Shown here: positions 8,702 to 17,217 of the stretch, one piece after another
Numbering within the stretch: position 1 is the first letter of the stretch
Layout of the letters: every line of letters begins with the position of its first letter
Assembly (NCBI RefSeq): GCF_009720385.1
Contig: NZ_WARX01000031.1
Span: 88,911 to 152,910, forward strand
DNA length: 64,000 bases
DNA from: Catellatospora vulcania
GTDB lineage: Bacteria; Actinomycetota; Actinomycetes; Mycobacteriales; Micromonosporaceae
Direction: 5' to 3'
The notes under the pieces: generated by a model
Database searches by the model: none
What the model saw: only the letters and a program-made list of their open reading frames with translations
What the model was told of the DNA's origin: nothing
Position numbers and translations under genes: made by a program

Positions 8702-10111
8702 TCAGTTCAGTGGTAGCACGCGCGCGATCCGGATCGACCGGCTGCCGCCCGCAGCCGGGTAGGCGGCGCTGCCGTCCGAGTATGCCTTGAACGCCTGGTA
8801 GTCGTGGTCCCTCACGTTGACGGTGAATTTGGCCCCCACGGTCTTGCCGGTGCCGGCGTCATACACCTGAGCGGCGATCGTCGAGCCTGACGCCCAGGCC
8901 AGGAGCATCCGGCCCGTGCCGTAGCCGACCAGGTGCGGGTGGCTCGACCTGGCCGCCGTCCTGACGGTGAGGTTCGACTTGCCGGTGGTGAAGCGCTCCA
9001 GCCGCACGCTGCCGCCCTGGCTCCACGCGGTCCAGTAGCCACGGGTCGCGGCGAGCACCAGGTCACCGCCGAACAGGCTGCCGTCGCAGGTTCCCGCGGC
9101 CACGGTCCGGTACGGATCCGGCTGCGCGATGCGGCAGGCGTTGTCGGTGGCGCACACCATCGCATAACGGCTGGTCCGCGGGTCCCATACGATGCGGGTC
9201 GTCCAGCTGTGGCTGCAGCCGACCTCGAAGCTGTCGCGGTGGCCGGACACCAGCTTGCCGTTCGCGTCGACGACCTGCATGCGGTCGCCCTCGTGGATGT
9301 CGACGCAGTCGCCGTTGCGCACGGTGATGGCCACCCCGAAGTAGGCGGCGTAGTTCTTGCCGTCGGTGGCGAGCCGGCCGTGGTGCTGGTACCACCAGAC
9401 GAACCGCGCGCCGTCGTCGTAGCCCTTGCGGCTGCCGCTCAGGTTGGTGACCTGCCGCTCCCAGACCTGCTTGCCCGAGTCGTCGAAGCGGATCATGTGC
9501 ATGGTGTTGCAGGGGCTGGACGAGCCGCCGCACAGCTTGCCTCCGCCGCAGTCGCCGCGGCGGGTGAGCAGCACGACGCCGCCGGTGCGGTCGGCGTGCA
9601 CGTCCTGCAGGTCGATGCCGGCGAAGCTGGTGGGGGTGCCGACGAGCTTGTCGTCGCAGTCAAGGCGGCCCAGGTAGACGCGCTTGTCGGCGCCCAGCCA
9701 CGCCAGCCAGGAGCCGCCTGCGGGCCGCTCCGCGATCGCCATGGGCAGCGGCTCGGTGTCGCCCTCACGCCCGTACCCGAGGACGGCGGAACTGATCTTT
9801 ACCTCGGTGACCTTCACGACCGGCTTGGGTCCTACCGGCCTGGCGCAGGCACCGGCGGTCGTCACCGACGGCGACGCGGCGGGGCTCGGGGTCGCCGACG
9901 CCGACAGGCCCGGGGCGGCCGAGCCCTGTGACTGCGCCGGGGACGGCTGGTCCGAGCCGAACCAGGAACCCGGGGCGCCGGCGACGGCGAGCACCGCCGC
10001 GGCGAGCACGGCGACCGCGGACAGCCCTGCGGCGGCCAGCAGCAGACGCCGCCGGGACGCGCGGCCCCGGTGCCGGCCGGTACGGGATGACGGAGTGTCG
10101 CCGGTGCTCAT
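8702..10111 (-). CDS. Membrane-anchored extracellular protein, propeller-like
   Basis: A 469-residue protein with a basic N-terminus (RASRRRLLLAAAG), one membrane helix (about residues 20-45), a Ser/Pro/Ala-rich linker and a large external domain. That domain has repeated short strands with W, G and D (SWLAWLGADKRVYLG, GGVVLLTRRGD, TRGYWTAWSQGGSVRLERF) and disulfide-like cysteine pairs, which suggests a beta-propeller. No catalytic motif is evident. The ATG at 10111 is chosen over upstream in-frame starts because GAGG precedes it and the signal/anchor then sits correctly. Function unknown. It lies beside a lipoprotein gene on the same strand (54 bp apart). Confidence 0.55.
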   Translation of the reverse strand: MSTGDTPSSRTGRHRGRASRRRLLLAAAGLSAVAVLAAAVLAVAGAPGSWFGSDQPSPAQSQGSAAPGLSASATPSPAASPSVTTAGACARPVGPKPVVKVTEVKISSAVLGYGREGDTEPLPMAIAERPAGGSWLAWLGADKRVYLGRLDCDDKLVGTPTSFAGIDLQDVHADRTGGVVLLTRRGDCGGGKLCGGSSSPCNTMHMIRFDDSGKQVWERQVTNLSGSRKGYDDGARFVWWYQHHGRLATDGKNYAAYFGVAITVRNGDCVDIHEGDRMQVVDANGKLVSGHRDSFEVGCSHSWTTRIVWDPRTSRYAMVCATDNACRIAQPDPYRTVAAGTCDGSLFGGDLVLAATRGYWTAWSQGGSVRLERFTTGKSNLTVRTAARSSHPHLVGYGTGRMLLAWASGSTIAAQVYDAGTGKTVGAKFTVNVRDHDYQAFKAYSDGSAAYPAAGGSRSIRIARVLPLN

Positions 10112-10321
10112 ACGCGTCCTCGGGGGAAGGCGCCGCCGACCGAACCGGTCGCGGGTTCGGGGCGACTCTACCGAGGTGTTCCGGTGGCCGCGCACGGTCC
10201 ACACCGGACACGCAGCGGCAGCAGACGACTACCGGACGGATATGCGACGGCCCTCGCCGTATCACCGCTTCGCCGACACCGCTCTTCAAGCCGACAACAC
10301 TTCGGCAGCAGGAGACAGACC

Positions 10322-11134
10322 ATGCCACTCGTCAACGCGTCCATCCCGACCAACCTCGCCACGCTGGTGCAGCTCGGCGGCAGCAACCCGGCCACCGCGG
10401 CGGAGGGCACCGTCGGGCTCACCACCGATCCGGTGGGCCCGCAGGCGCCGCAGTGGACGATCACGGTGACCCAGAGCGGCAACGGCGACGCCGTACGCCA
10501 CTTCGGCCAGCTCGCCGTCAACCAGAACTCCGTGCAGGGCACCAACGCGTCGCACTACCTGGCCGCAGGCACCTACGAGACCAACCTGGCGATCGACATG
10601 ACCGCGTACGCCACGGACCCGGACGTGCGCAGGTGCCTGTGCCCGTTCGAGGGGTACGACGACGACCGCGTATACCTGCACCTGACCGCGCCGATCGCCC
10701 TGCTCAACCGGGACGCCGAGCTCGAGCACTGCGGCGACCACGTGTACGCGTACAACAACTCGCTGGCGCAGCTGGACAACGCGCTGGCGGCCGTCGCCGG
10801 GCGCCGGTTCGGCCCGTTCACCTCCGCCGCCGCCGCGACGGCACGGGTGACCTCGGAGATCGGGCTGGCGCTGCCGGTGGCGCTGCGCGGCGTCGCGATG
10901 ACCCCCGCCGCGTGGGTCGCCGAGTACCTGCGGCTGTGCGGCGAGTCCTCGCAGCGCGACATCGCCGGGTACCACACGTTCGGGCTGCAGCTGCTGGGCG
11001 CGGCCCCGGCCGGCGCGATCACGTACCTGACCGGCGCGGCCCGCGACGGTGCGGGCGTGACACCGCGGTTCGTGCAGCTCACGAACGGCGCGACGGCGAT
11101 CGGCGTACACCCGTCCGCGACTTTCATCGTGTAG
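10322..11134 (+). CDS. Hypothetical protein, beta-rich, no signal peptide
   Basis: A 270-residue protein starting MPLVNASIPTNLATLVQLGG after a good GCAGGAG ribosome site. It has no signal peptide or membrane segment. The sequence is rich in short Thr/Val strands in the first half (QWTITVTQSGNGDAVRHFGQ) and more helical later (AWVAEYLRLCGESSQRD). I do not recognise a known family. A stable hairpin (11147-11169) follows it, so it is probably a single-gene transcript. Divergent from the propeller-like gene, with 210 bp between them. Confidence 0.55.
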   Translation: MPLVNASIPTNLATLVQLGGSNPATAAEGTVGLTTDPVGPQAPQWTITVTQSGNGDAVRHFGQLAVNQNSVQGTNASHYLAAGTYETNLAIDMTAYATDPDVRRCLCPFEGYDDDRVYLHLTAPIALLNRDAELEHCGDHVYAYNNSLAQLDNALAAVAGRRFGPFTSAAAATARVTSEIGLALPVALRGVAMTPAAWVAEYLRLCGESSQRDIAGYHTFGLQLLGAAPAGAITYLTGAARDGAGVTPRFVQLTNGATAIGVHPSATFIV

Positions 11135-11146
11135 TGCCGGCGGTGC

Positions 11147-11169
11147 GGGCGCCTCACTTCGAGGCGCCC
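11147..11169 (+). terminator. Hairpin terminator after the 10322-11134 gene
   Basis: Perfect 9-bp stem GGGCGCCTC / GAGGCGCCC with a 5-nt loop, 13 bp after the stop codon. No U-tract follows, as is usual in high-GC actinomycetes. Confidence 0.6.
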
Positions 11170-11242
11170 CGCGCCCCGGCGGCCGGCGACGATTTCGCGA
11201 AGACATCTCCGCTTACGGGCGGTTTTTACTAGTCTGCGATAC

Positions 11243-12523
11243 ATGAGCTGGTTTGCGCATTCGGGGCAGCGTCTTGCCCTCGCTGCCGCCGCCGCGACGG
11301 TGGCCGTGCCCGTCCTCGTCACGGCGCCCGGGGCCGCGGTGGCACACGTCCCCGCCGACCGGGCCGCGAGCGCGCGTCCCGCGCAGGCCGCGTCCTGGCG
11401 GATCGCGCCCTGCCCCAAGCCCGCCGGACCGCGGGTGTCCGCGCCGACGCGCCCCTCGCCGCCCGCGGCCGACCCGGTCCTGCGCACCGTCGGCGGCGAC
11501 CAACTGGCCACCGCGGGGCTGGCCGTTCCCGCGTCCGCGGGCGCGCCACCCGCCGTGACCGCCACCTCGTGGCTGGTCGCCGACCTCGACACGGGAGCGG
11601 TGCTCGGCGCGTGCGGCGCACACGAGTACGCCACCCCCGCCAGCGTGCAGAAACTACTGCTCGCGGCGACGATGATGGGGCGGCTCGACCCGGAACGCGT
11701 CGTCACCATCACCCGCGAGGACGTCGACATCGAGCCGGGCAGCTCGTCGGCCGGCCTGATCGAAGGCGGCCGGTACTCGATCGAGACGCTGTGGCTCGGG
11801 CTGCTGCTGGCCTCCGGCAACGACGCCGCGAACACACTGGCCCGGCTGGGCGGCGGCACGGCCGAGGGCGGGGTCCGCGAGATGAACGAACTGGCCGCCA
11901 AGCTCGGCGCATTCCAGACGCACGCGGTGACCCCGTCCGGGCTCGACGCGCCCGGCCAGTTCACCAGCGCCTACGACCTCGCCCTGATCATGCGGGCCTG
12001 CCTGGCCGAGCCGCTGTTCGGCAAGTACGCCCTCACCCGGTACACGCAGATCCCCGACCAGGGCAAGCACCACAAGGGTTTCCAGATCCAGAACCAGAAC
12101 CTGCTCATCGACAACTACCCCGGGGCGCTGGGCGGCAAAACCGGCTACACCGACCTGGCCCGCCACACGTACGTGGGCGCGGCCGAACGCGACGGCCGGC
12201 GGCTGGTCGTCACCGTGCTCGGGGCCGAGTACGTGCCGCTGCGCGGCTGGGAGCAGGGGGCTGCCCTGCTCGACTGGGGCTTCGCCCAGCCCGCCGACGT
12301 CTCGGTGGGCCGGCTGGTCGACCCGGGCGCCTCGGCGGCGAACCCGTCGGCGGCGGCCCAGGCGGCCGACACTCCGGGCACCGGCACGAACGCGCTCGCC
12401 GACGCGGGCGGCACCGGCACACCGCCCCTGCTCGCCTTCGGCGCGGTGGTGGCGGCGGCAGGTCTCGTGCTCTCCGCGGCCGCCCGGCGTCGCCGCGGCA
12501 ACCGGACGCGACCCCGCCACTGA
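11243..12523 (+). CDS. Secreted D-alanyl-D-alanine carboxypeptidase (S11 / PBP5 family)
   Basis: A 426-residue serine peptidase that trims pentapeptide side chains of peptidoglycan. All three catalytic motifs are present: SVQK (Ser134-Lys137), SGN (191-193) and KTG (299-301). The N-terminus has a signal peptide (about 1-35, AAAAATVAVPVLVTAPGAAVA). The C-terminal end has an Ala/Thr-rich linker, a membrane helix (about 395-415, LLAFGAVVAAAGLVL) and a basic tail RRRRGNRTRPRH, so the enzyme is held on the outer face of the membrane. A 24-bp perfect terminator hairpin follows immediately. Confidence 0.92.
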   Translation: MSWFAHSGQRLALAAAAATVAVPVLVTAPGAAVAHVPADRAASARPAQAASWRIAPCPKPAGPRVSAPTRPSPPAADPVLRTVGGDQLATAGLAVPASAGAPPAVTATSWLVADLDTGAVLGACGAHEYATPASVQKLLLAATMMGRLDPERVVTITREDVDIEPGSSSAGLIEGGRYSIETLWLGLLLASGNDAANTLARLGGGTAEGGVREMNELAAKLGAFQTHAVTPSGLDAPGQFTSAYDLALIMRACLAEPLFGKYALTRYTQIPDQGKHHKGFQIQNQNLLIDNYPGALGGKTGYTDLARHTYVGAAERDGRRLVVTVLGAEYVPLRGWEQGAALLDWGFAQPADVSVGRLVDPGASAANPSAAAQAADTPGTGTNALADAGGTGTPPLLAFGAVVAAAGLVLSAAARRRRGNRTRPRH

Positions 12524-12524
12524 C

Positions 12525-12574
12525 CGAACCGAAGCCGCGGCACCCGGGTTCCCGGGTGCCGCGGCTTCGGTTCG
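12525..12574. terminator. Bidirectional 24-bp perfect hairpin terminator
   Basis: Arms 12525-12548 and 12551-12574 are perfect reverse complements with only TT between them. It sits between two convergent genes (carboxypeptidase and macrodomain protein) a few bases from each stop and probably ends both transcripts. Confidence 0.85.
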
Positions 12575-12578
12575 CGGC

Positions 12579-13253
12579 TCAGCGCCGCGCGGCGGGCCGG
12601 GCCGGGGGCGTGATCCGCACCCGCTGCACGGGGCGGGTCTCGATGTCGCCGAGCTGCGCGCCGATCGTCGACCGCAGCTCGTCGTAGTCGGCGAACGAGT
12701 AGTCGTGGAACAGGGTGTACCCGGCCCACATCAGGTTCGCGCACACCTGCGGCGGCACCTTGCCCGTCGCCGCGCCCATGCCGACCAGCGCGATCGACGT
12801 GATGCTGCCGGGCTCGCGCTCGTTCTGCAGGTGCACGGCCTGGAACGCGGCGGCGCAGGCCAGTGCCACGTTGAGCGTCTCGCGTACGTTCTCCGCCGAC
12901 TGGTTCATCGTCGGTGTCGAGATCAGGAACTTCGGATTCGCCGCACCGGAGGGCACGCACACCGCGCTGCCGATCGGCAGCGACCCGCCGAAGCCGTCCC
13001 GGATCGCCCGCTGGACCCGCAACTGGATGCCCGCGCCGAGGTGCCGCTTGATGACGGCGTCGACACCGCCGTTCATCTCACCATGCGAATTGGTCGGACT
13101 GACCCAGGCGTCCACCCGCTGCTCGATGATCGACCCTCGGAAGATCGTGACCTGTGGAGTGTCGGCGAACGCCGACTGCCACGCCTGCACCACCTTCGCG
13201 TTGACATCGCTCAGCACTACCTTGAGCTGGGGCTTCACGTCGTTGACAGTCAT
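12579..13253 (-). CDS. Macrodomain protein (ADP-ribose binding/hydrolysing)
   Basis: A 224-residue protein. The core reads as a macro domain: a first strand and loop VDAWVSPTNSHGEMNGGVDAVI (Asn55 and the Gly-Gly at 62-63 match the NxxxxxGGGV-type ADP-ribose site), then LPIGSAVCVPSGAANPKFLISTP and the ALVGMGAATG strand-loop near the second half. Such domains bind ADP-ribose or remove it from proteins or DNA. GGAG lies 7 nt before the ATG. It is transcribed away from the UDG-ART fusion, with 172 bp between the starts, so the two probably share a control region. Eraser or antitoxin for that transferase is the obvious guess; it remains inference. Confidence 0.82.
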   Translation of the reverse strand: MTVNDVKPQLKVVLSDVNAKVVQAWQSAFADTPQVTIFRGSIIEQRVDAWVSPTNSHGEMNGGVDAVIKRHLGAGIQLRVQRAIRDGFGGSLPIGSAVCVPSGAANPKFLISTPTMNQSAENVRETLNVALACAAAFQAVHLQNEREPGSITSIALVGMGAATGKVPPQVCANLMWAGYTLFHDYSFADYDELRSTIGAQLGDIETRPVQRVRITPPARPAARR

Positions 13254-13425
13254 GGCTCGCTCCGGTCACGGGGAAGGGGTCGTCTTCAGCGCCCCGAAAG
13301 ATAGCGGGCCGCACCGACGAAATCCGGGCCGTCGAATCGACATCCGGGAGTTGTCGTGGCCCGGTGTTAGCGTCCCGCGGCATCGACACCACACGTCATC
13401 TGCACGACCCGCCCGGGAGCACACC

Positions 13426-15033
13426 ATGAGCGACAACGCCGCAACGACGCCGTCCGGTCAGGACGACCCGCTCGCCCTCGCCGAACTGTTCAACGGTGGA
13501 GGCGAGCCGTGGCTGCCGCTGCTGAAGCCGGTCATCGAGGCCCAGCATGCCGCGCCCTCCTTCATCGGCCCGGGTCGCGGCCCGCAGGTGGTGCCGGTCC
13601 GGGAGCTGACCTTCCAGGCGCTCAAGCCGCACCCGCCGCAGAAGTGGAAGGTCGTCGTCTTCGGGCAGAACCCCTACCCGCGGCCGGAGAGCGCCACCGG
13701 GATCGCCATGTTCGACAACACCTTCCACGACTGGAACGACAGCCAGTTCGGCAAGGTCATCACCATCCGCTGCATCATCAAGGCGGCGGCGATGTGGAAA
13801 CACGGCATCCCGAAGAAGACGCCGATCGCCGACATCCGCAAGCTGCTGCGCGAGCACGACACGGTGCAGCCCCCGGAATGGTTCCAGGCGATGCTCACCC
13901 AGGGTGTGCTTCTGCTGAACGCGTCGCTGACCGCCAGCGCCGACGGCGCGATGGCCACCGACCAGCACACCGCCTTCTGGCGGCCGGTGGTGGAGAAGCT
14001 CGTCGAGGAGATCCTGCGGGCCAAGCAGCACGGCGACGAGCAGGACCGGGGCGTCGTGTTCGCCTGGTGGGGCGCGCATGCCCGCACCCTCAAGAACCTC
14101 GTGGTCCGGCTGCAGAAGAAGTACCCCGATGTCGAGGTCCGGCACATCGACCACCCGAACCCGGCGGCGCAGGGCGACATCTTCTGCGACGGGGACCACT
14201 TCGCCGCGGTCAACGAGGCGCTCCGCGGGCTCGGCGCCGACGAGATCGACTGGCTGCCGAGCAAGGGGTGGAACACGGCTACGGGCTCGGCCGGCTCGGA
14301 CACCGCGGACCGGATGGGGGCCTTCATCGCGTCCACGATGGAGCTGCACAAGCTCTACCTGGAGCGGCTCGCCAGCGTCAAGGACGAGGGCCTGGCGCTG
14401 CCCGCGATCACCGGGGTCTTCGACACCCCGCTGATGGACTTCCGGGAAGCCGTCGCACCGGCCGCCAAGCTGCTGTCGGGCCTCGACTGGCACGTGGAGA
14501 GCTCGCACGACTTCGGCCGTCAGCAGGCCGAGCAGTCGACGGGCGGGCTGACCGCAGACGAGGTCGCGGCGCTGTATCTCTACACCTGCGAGTCGGCGTT
14601 CTACCGCCAGATCAACGCCACGCTGCGCCACCCCGACCGCAGCCGGATCGTGCCGTACCTGCCGTACCTGCGGCTGCTGTTCTCGGCCGTGTCCCGGCTG
14701 CCCGCCCGCACCGAGCCGCTGTGGCGCGGGGTGGCGATGGACCTTCGGGCGCAGTACCCGGTCGGCCAGACGGTCACCTGGTGGGGCGTGTCGTCGTGCA
14801 CCTCGAAGCTCAGCGTGGCGCAGGCGTTCCTCGGCGGCCGCGGCAAGCGCACGATCTTCGAGGTCACTCCGGTGCGGGCGGTGGGCATCCGCAGATTCTC
14901 CGCGTTCACCGGCGAGGAGGAGTTCATCCTGACCCCTGGCACGCAGCTCACGGTGACCGACGTGCAGGCCGAGCGCAGCGGCCTGTGCACGGTGCGGCTG
15001 ACCGAGCTGGCCGACCAGCACATGGTCGCGTGA
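13426..15033 (+). CDS. Uracil-DNA glycosylase / ADP-ribosyltransferase fusion
   Basis: A 535-residue two-domain protein. Residues about 50-270 follow family-1 uracil-DNA glycosylase: GQNPYP (80-85, water-activating motif normally GQDPYH, so the catalytic Asp is Asn82), then SATGIAMFD, GVLLLNASLT with the uracil-contacting Asn165, VVFAWWGAHA, and HPNPAAQGD (His243, normally HPSPLS). Residues about 370-535 follow arginine-type ADP-ribosyltransferases: LWRGVAM (Arg434), WGVSSCTS (456-460, the STS region) and GEEEFILTPGT (Glu497-x-Glu499). The R-S-ExE triad looks complete. ATG 13426 has GGGAG 7 nt upstream. A divergent macrodomain gene lies next door. It may sense or bind uracil-containing DNA and ADP-ribosylate a target; DNA-repair, toxin or anti-phage roles are all possible. 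Confidence 0.88.
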   Translation: MSDNAATTPSGQDDPLALAELFNGGGEPWLPLLKPVIEAQHAAPSFIGPGRGPQVVPVRELTFQALKPHPPQKWKVVVFGQNPYPRPESATGIAMFDNTFHDWNDSQFGKVITIRCIIKAAAMWKHGIPKKTPIADIRKLLREHDTVQPPEWFQAMLTQGVLLLNASLTASADGAMATDQHTAFWRPVVEKLVEEILRAKQHGDEQDRGVVFAWWGAHARTLKNLVVRLQKKYPDVEVRHIDHPNPAAQGDIFCDGDHFAAVNEALRGLGADEIDWLPSKGWNTATGSAGSDTADRMGAFIASTMELHKLYLERLASVKDEGLALPAITGVFDTPLMDFREAVAPAAKLLSGLDWHVESSHDFGRQQAEQSTGGLTADEVAALYLYTCESAFYRQINATLRHPDRSRIVPYLPYLRLLFSAVSRLPARTEPLWRGVAMDLRAQYPVGQTVTWWGVSSCTSKLSVAQAFLGGRGKRTIFEVTPVRAVGIRRFSAFTGEEEFILTPGTQLTVTDVQAERSGLCTVRLTELADQHMVA

Positions 15034-15048
15034 ACAAGGCGTGACCCG

Positions 15049-15092
15049 CCACGCCGCCGTGCTGCAGAGAACCGGGCAGCACGGCGGCGTGG
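15049..15092 (+). terminator. 17-bp hairpin terminator after UDG-ART
   Basis: Arms 15049-15065 and 15076-15092 are perfect reverse complements around a 10-nt loop, 16 bp past the stop codon. From 15093 to 15273 I see no gene; the minus strand has a short open stretch ending in HDRKIADALDAA before a stop at about 15112, which may be the tail of a lost gene. Confidence 0.75.
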
Positions 15093-15273
15093 GTGGACCG
15101 GTGTCCCGTCAGGCGGCGTCGAGGGCGTCGGCGATCTTGCGATCATGTCCGACACGACGGGGCCGGGCCGGCCCTGGTGGGTTGCTGCCGTCGGTGGCGA
15201 CTGACCATGAGCTGCGCGAGATCGGGCGCAGGACACGACGATCTCCGCGGCTTCGAGACGAGCCGTCTGCGGG

Positions 15274-16209
15274 TCAGCGGCCGAGAGGTTTACGGTACCG
15301 GCGGTACTCGCGCACCACCTGGAAGCCGAGCCGCTCGTACAGTGACCGCGCGCCAGAGGGGTCGTGCCCCTCGGTGTGCAGGCGGATCGGTCCGGCACCC
15401 TGCTGGGTCAGGGTGCTGAGCGTCCGGGTGAGCATCGCGGTTGCCAGGCCGCGGCGCTGGAGGTCCGGATCGACCTGAACGTCCTCGATCTCGACGCAGG
15501 CGGGTGTGCGGCTCGCGGCGACGAACCCCACGACGCGGTCGGCGAGGGTCGCCACCTGGAAAAGGTCGAGTTGCGATCGGCTGAGCCAGTCGCGCAACCC
15601 GTCCTCGGCCGGCAGCGTGAAGAACGGTCGCTCTGCCCAAACGCGGGCGGTGAGGTCGAGCAGGGGCCGGGCGTCGGCGACCGCGGCGGCGCGGACGGTG
15701 ATGCCATCTGGCAGCTGCCGAGGTTGCACGGGCGAGCCGTGGTGCTCCATTTCGACCATGGTGAACACCTGCCGGTACCCGCGGCGTTCCAGCAGCGCCA
15801 TCCGGTCCGGCTGGACTGTCGATGCGTTGCCGCCGAGCACGACCGGGCCGTTGCCGGCACGGCCGGCCGAGAGCCGAGCTGCGATGCCCTCGGCCTCCTG
15901 CAGTAGCCGCCCGCCCAGGCCGTGGCGGCGTGCCGAGGGCGCCACGTAGCCGTCACTGAGACAGACATGGGTTCCGTCGTCTTCCGTCCAGGACCGCAGC
16001 GAACCCCATCCGACCACCGACTCGGATGCGTCGACCGCGACGACCGCCCAGTCCGCTGCCTCCATCCCGCGCCGCACGCCGTCGGGATCCAGGAGTGGCT
16101 CCATGGTGGAGTGGACATCGACGGCGTCAGCGGTGGCATGCCGGGCATGCAGCTCATGAACCACTGGCGCGTCGTCGGGCCGGAACGGGCGCAGCACGTG
16201 GTCGGGCAT
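15274..16209 (-). CDS. Tandem GNAT N-acetyltransferase
   Basis: A 311-residue protein with two GCN5-related acetyltransferase folds. The first has the acetyl-CoA loop VAPSARRHGLGGRLL (near residue 90); the second (from about 165) has EIEDVQVDPDLQRRGLATAML, the canonical Q/RxxG/A motif, and a C-terminal SLYERLGFQVVREYRRY, a typical GNAT ending. Tandem GNATs include mycothiol synthase MshD and antibiotic- or protein-modifying enzymes; the substrate cannot be told from the sequence. It stands alone, convergent with the UDG-ART gene. Confidence 0.85.
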   Translation of the reverse strand: MPDHVLRPFRPDDAPVVHELHARHATADAVDVHSTMEPLLDPDGVRRGMEAADWAVVAVDASESVVGWGSLRSWTEDDGTHVCLSDGYVAPSARRHGLGGRLLQEAEGIAARLSAGRAGNGPVVLGGNASTVQPDRMALLERRGYRQVFTMVEMEHHGSPVQPRQLPDGITVRAAAVADARPLLDLTARVWAERPFFTLPAEDGLRDWLSRSQLDLFQVATLADRVVGFVAASRTPACVEIEDVQVDPDLQRRGLATAMLTRTLSTLTQQGAGPIRLHTEGHDPSGARSLYERLGFQVVREYRRYRKPLGR

Positions 16210-16668
16210 GCGCCGAGTACATCATCGCCGTCAACCCGGTATCCGCAGCCGCAGCGTTGCGGCGCTCCGGATCTGATGGCCCGCCCTGCGGGTGGACCAG
16301 CCCGGTGGCCCGCCGACCTAAGTGGACACCTGAGCACGGCCCTGTCCAGCGGGCGCACGAAGGCGTCCCGGTGCGCGGGCTGTACCCCCAGGCACCGGGA
16401 CGGGTCAGGAAGGCCCAGTCAGGGCGTCGATCATCTGATGCGAAGTGGCGTGGCGCCGCGTGTGCCACGCGGGAGCGAGGCGCAGACGAGCCGCTCATCC
16501 CGCGACCGCCACATCATGTCGATGTGGACCCGGACGTCGTGGCCCTTCGCCCGATGTCACCGCGGAACGGCCCTGTGCCGCCCAAGCCGTGGAAGCGCTC
16601 CCGCCCACTGCAGAAACAATATTAAGGCAGGTCGATCCCCTTGGCAATGACCTGCGTGGGCGGCGAGG
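16210..16668. other. 459-bp gap without a convincing gene
   Basis: No open frame in this stretch has actinomycete codon bias together with a ribosome site. A TGGAAGCGCTCCCG sequence at 16588-16601 differs at two of 14 bases from the TGGGAGCGCTCCCA box bound by CebR-type LacI regulators, but no sugar gene follows, so it may be a relic. A weak 9-bp hairpin lies at 16448-16470. Confidence 0.4.
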
Positions 16669-17118
16669 TCAGGCGACGGCCGGGTGGCGCGACAGCGCGT
16701 CGGTCAGCGTGCTCAGCAGGGCGGCGAGCTGCTCGCGCTCGAACTCGGGCATGGCCAGCTCGCCGATGCTCGCCCGCACCCGGTCGGCGATGCGGTCGTG
16801 CAGCTGGCGGCCGCGCGGGCTGAGGTAGGCGCGGATGCGCCGACGGTCGAGCGGATCGACCCGCCGGTACACCAGGCTGTGCTCCGCGAGCTGGTCGACG
16901 ACCTTCGTCAGGGTGCCGGGCGGCAGGAACGCGCCGTCGGCGACCTCGGTCATCGGACGTCCGCCCTCGGCGGCCAGCAGCGTCAGCACCCGCCACGCCT
17001 CGGGTGAGCACTGCTCGGCGCGCAGGATCGCCGACAGCCGTCGCTGCAGCAGGCGTTCGGCGTTGGTGAGCAGCTGCAGCAGATCGGGCGTCGGACCGTG
17101 GGGCGCTGGGGCGGGCAA
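16669..17118 (-). CDS. MarR-family transcriptional regulator
   Basis: A 149-residue winged-helix protein. The pattern LSAILRAEQCSPEAWRVLTLLAAEGG, MTEVADGAFLPPGTLTKVVDQL (recognition helix) and VYRRVDPLDRRRIRAYLSPRG (wing, with the DxRR motif) is diagnostic of MarR. Members bind small aromatic ligands and repress divergent genes. It diverges from the substrate-binding-like gene at 17218, and an inverted repeat GAACA-N6-TGTTC lies between them. Confidence 0.92.
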   Translation of the reverse strand: MPAPAPHGPTPDLLQLLTNAERLLQRRLSAILRAEQCSPEAWRVLTLLAAEGGRPMTEVADGAFLPPGTLTKVVDQLAEHSLVYRRVDPLDRRRIRAYLSPRGRQLHDRIADRVRASIGELAMPEFEREQLAALLSTLTDALSRHPAVA

Positions 17119-17155
17119 GGTCCCTCCTCGGCCGGTGGACGTGACTCATGCTACA

Positions 17156-17171
17156 GAACAGCCACATGTTC
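17156..17171. promoter_or_regulatory. Candidate MarR operator
   Basis: GAACA-N6-TGTTC inverted repeat in the 99-bp divergent gap between the MarR gene and the substrate-binding-like gene. The 16-bp size and position fit a MarR dimer site; no binding data. Confidence 0.4.
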
Positions 17172-17217
17172 GGGAACCGTCTGGAGATCATGCGCGGGTC
17201 ACGGGAACATGTGCCCC

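Noticed and set aside
16588..16601. CebR-like box TGGAAGCGCTCCCG
   Set aside because: Two mismatches and no sugar-degrading gene next to it; probably chance or relic.
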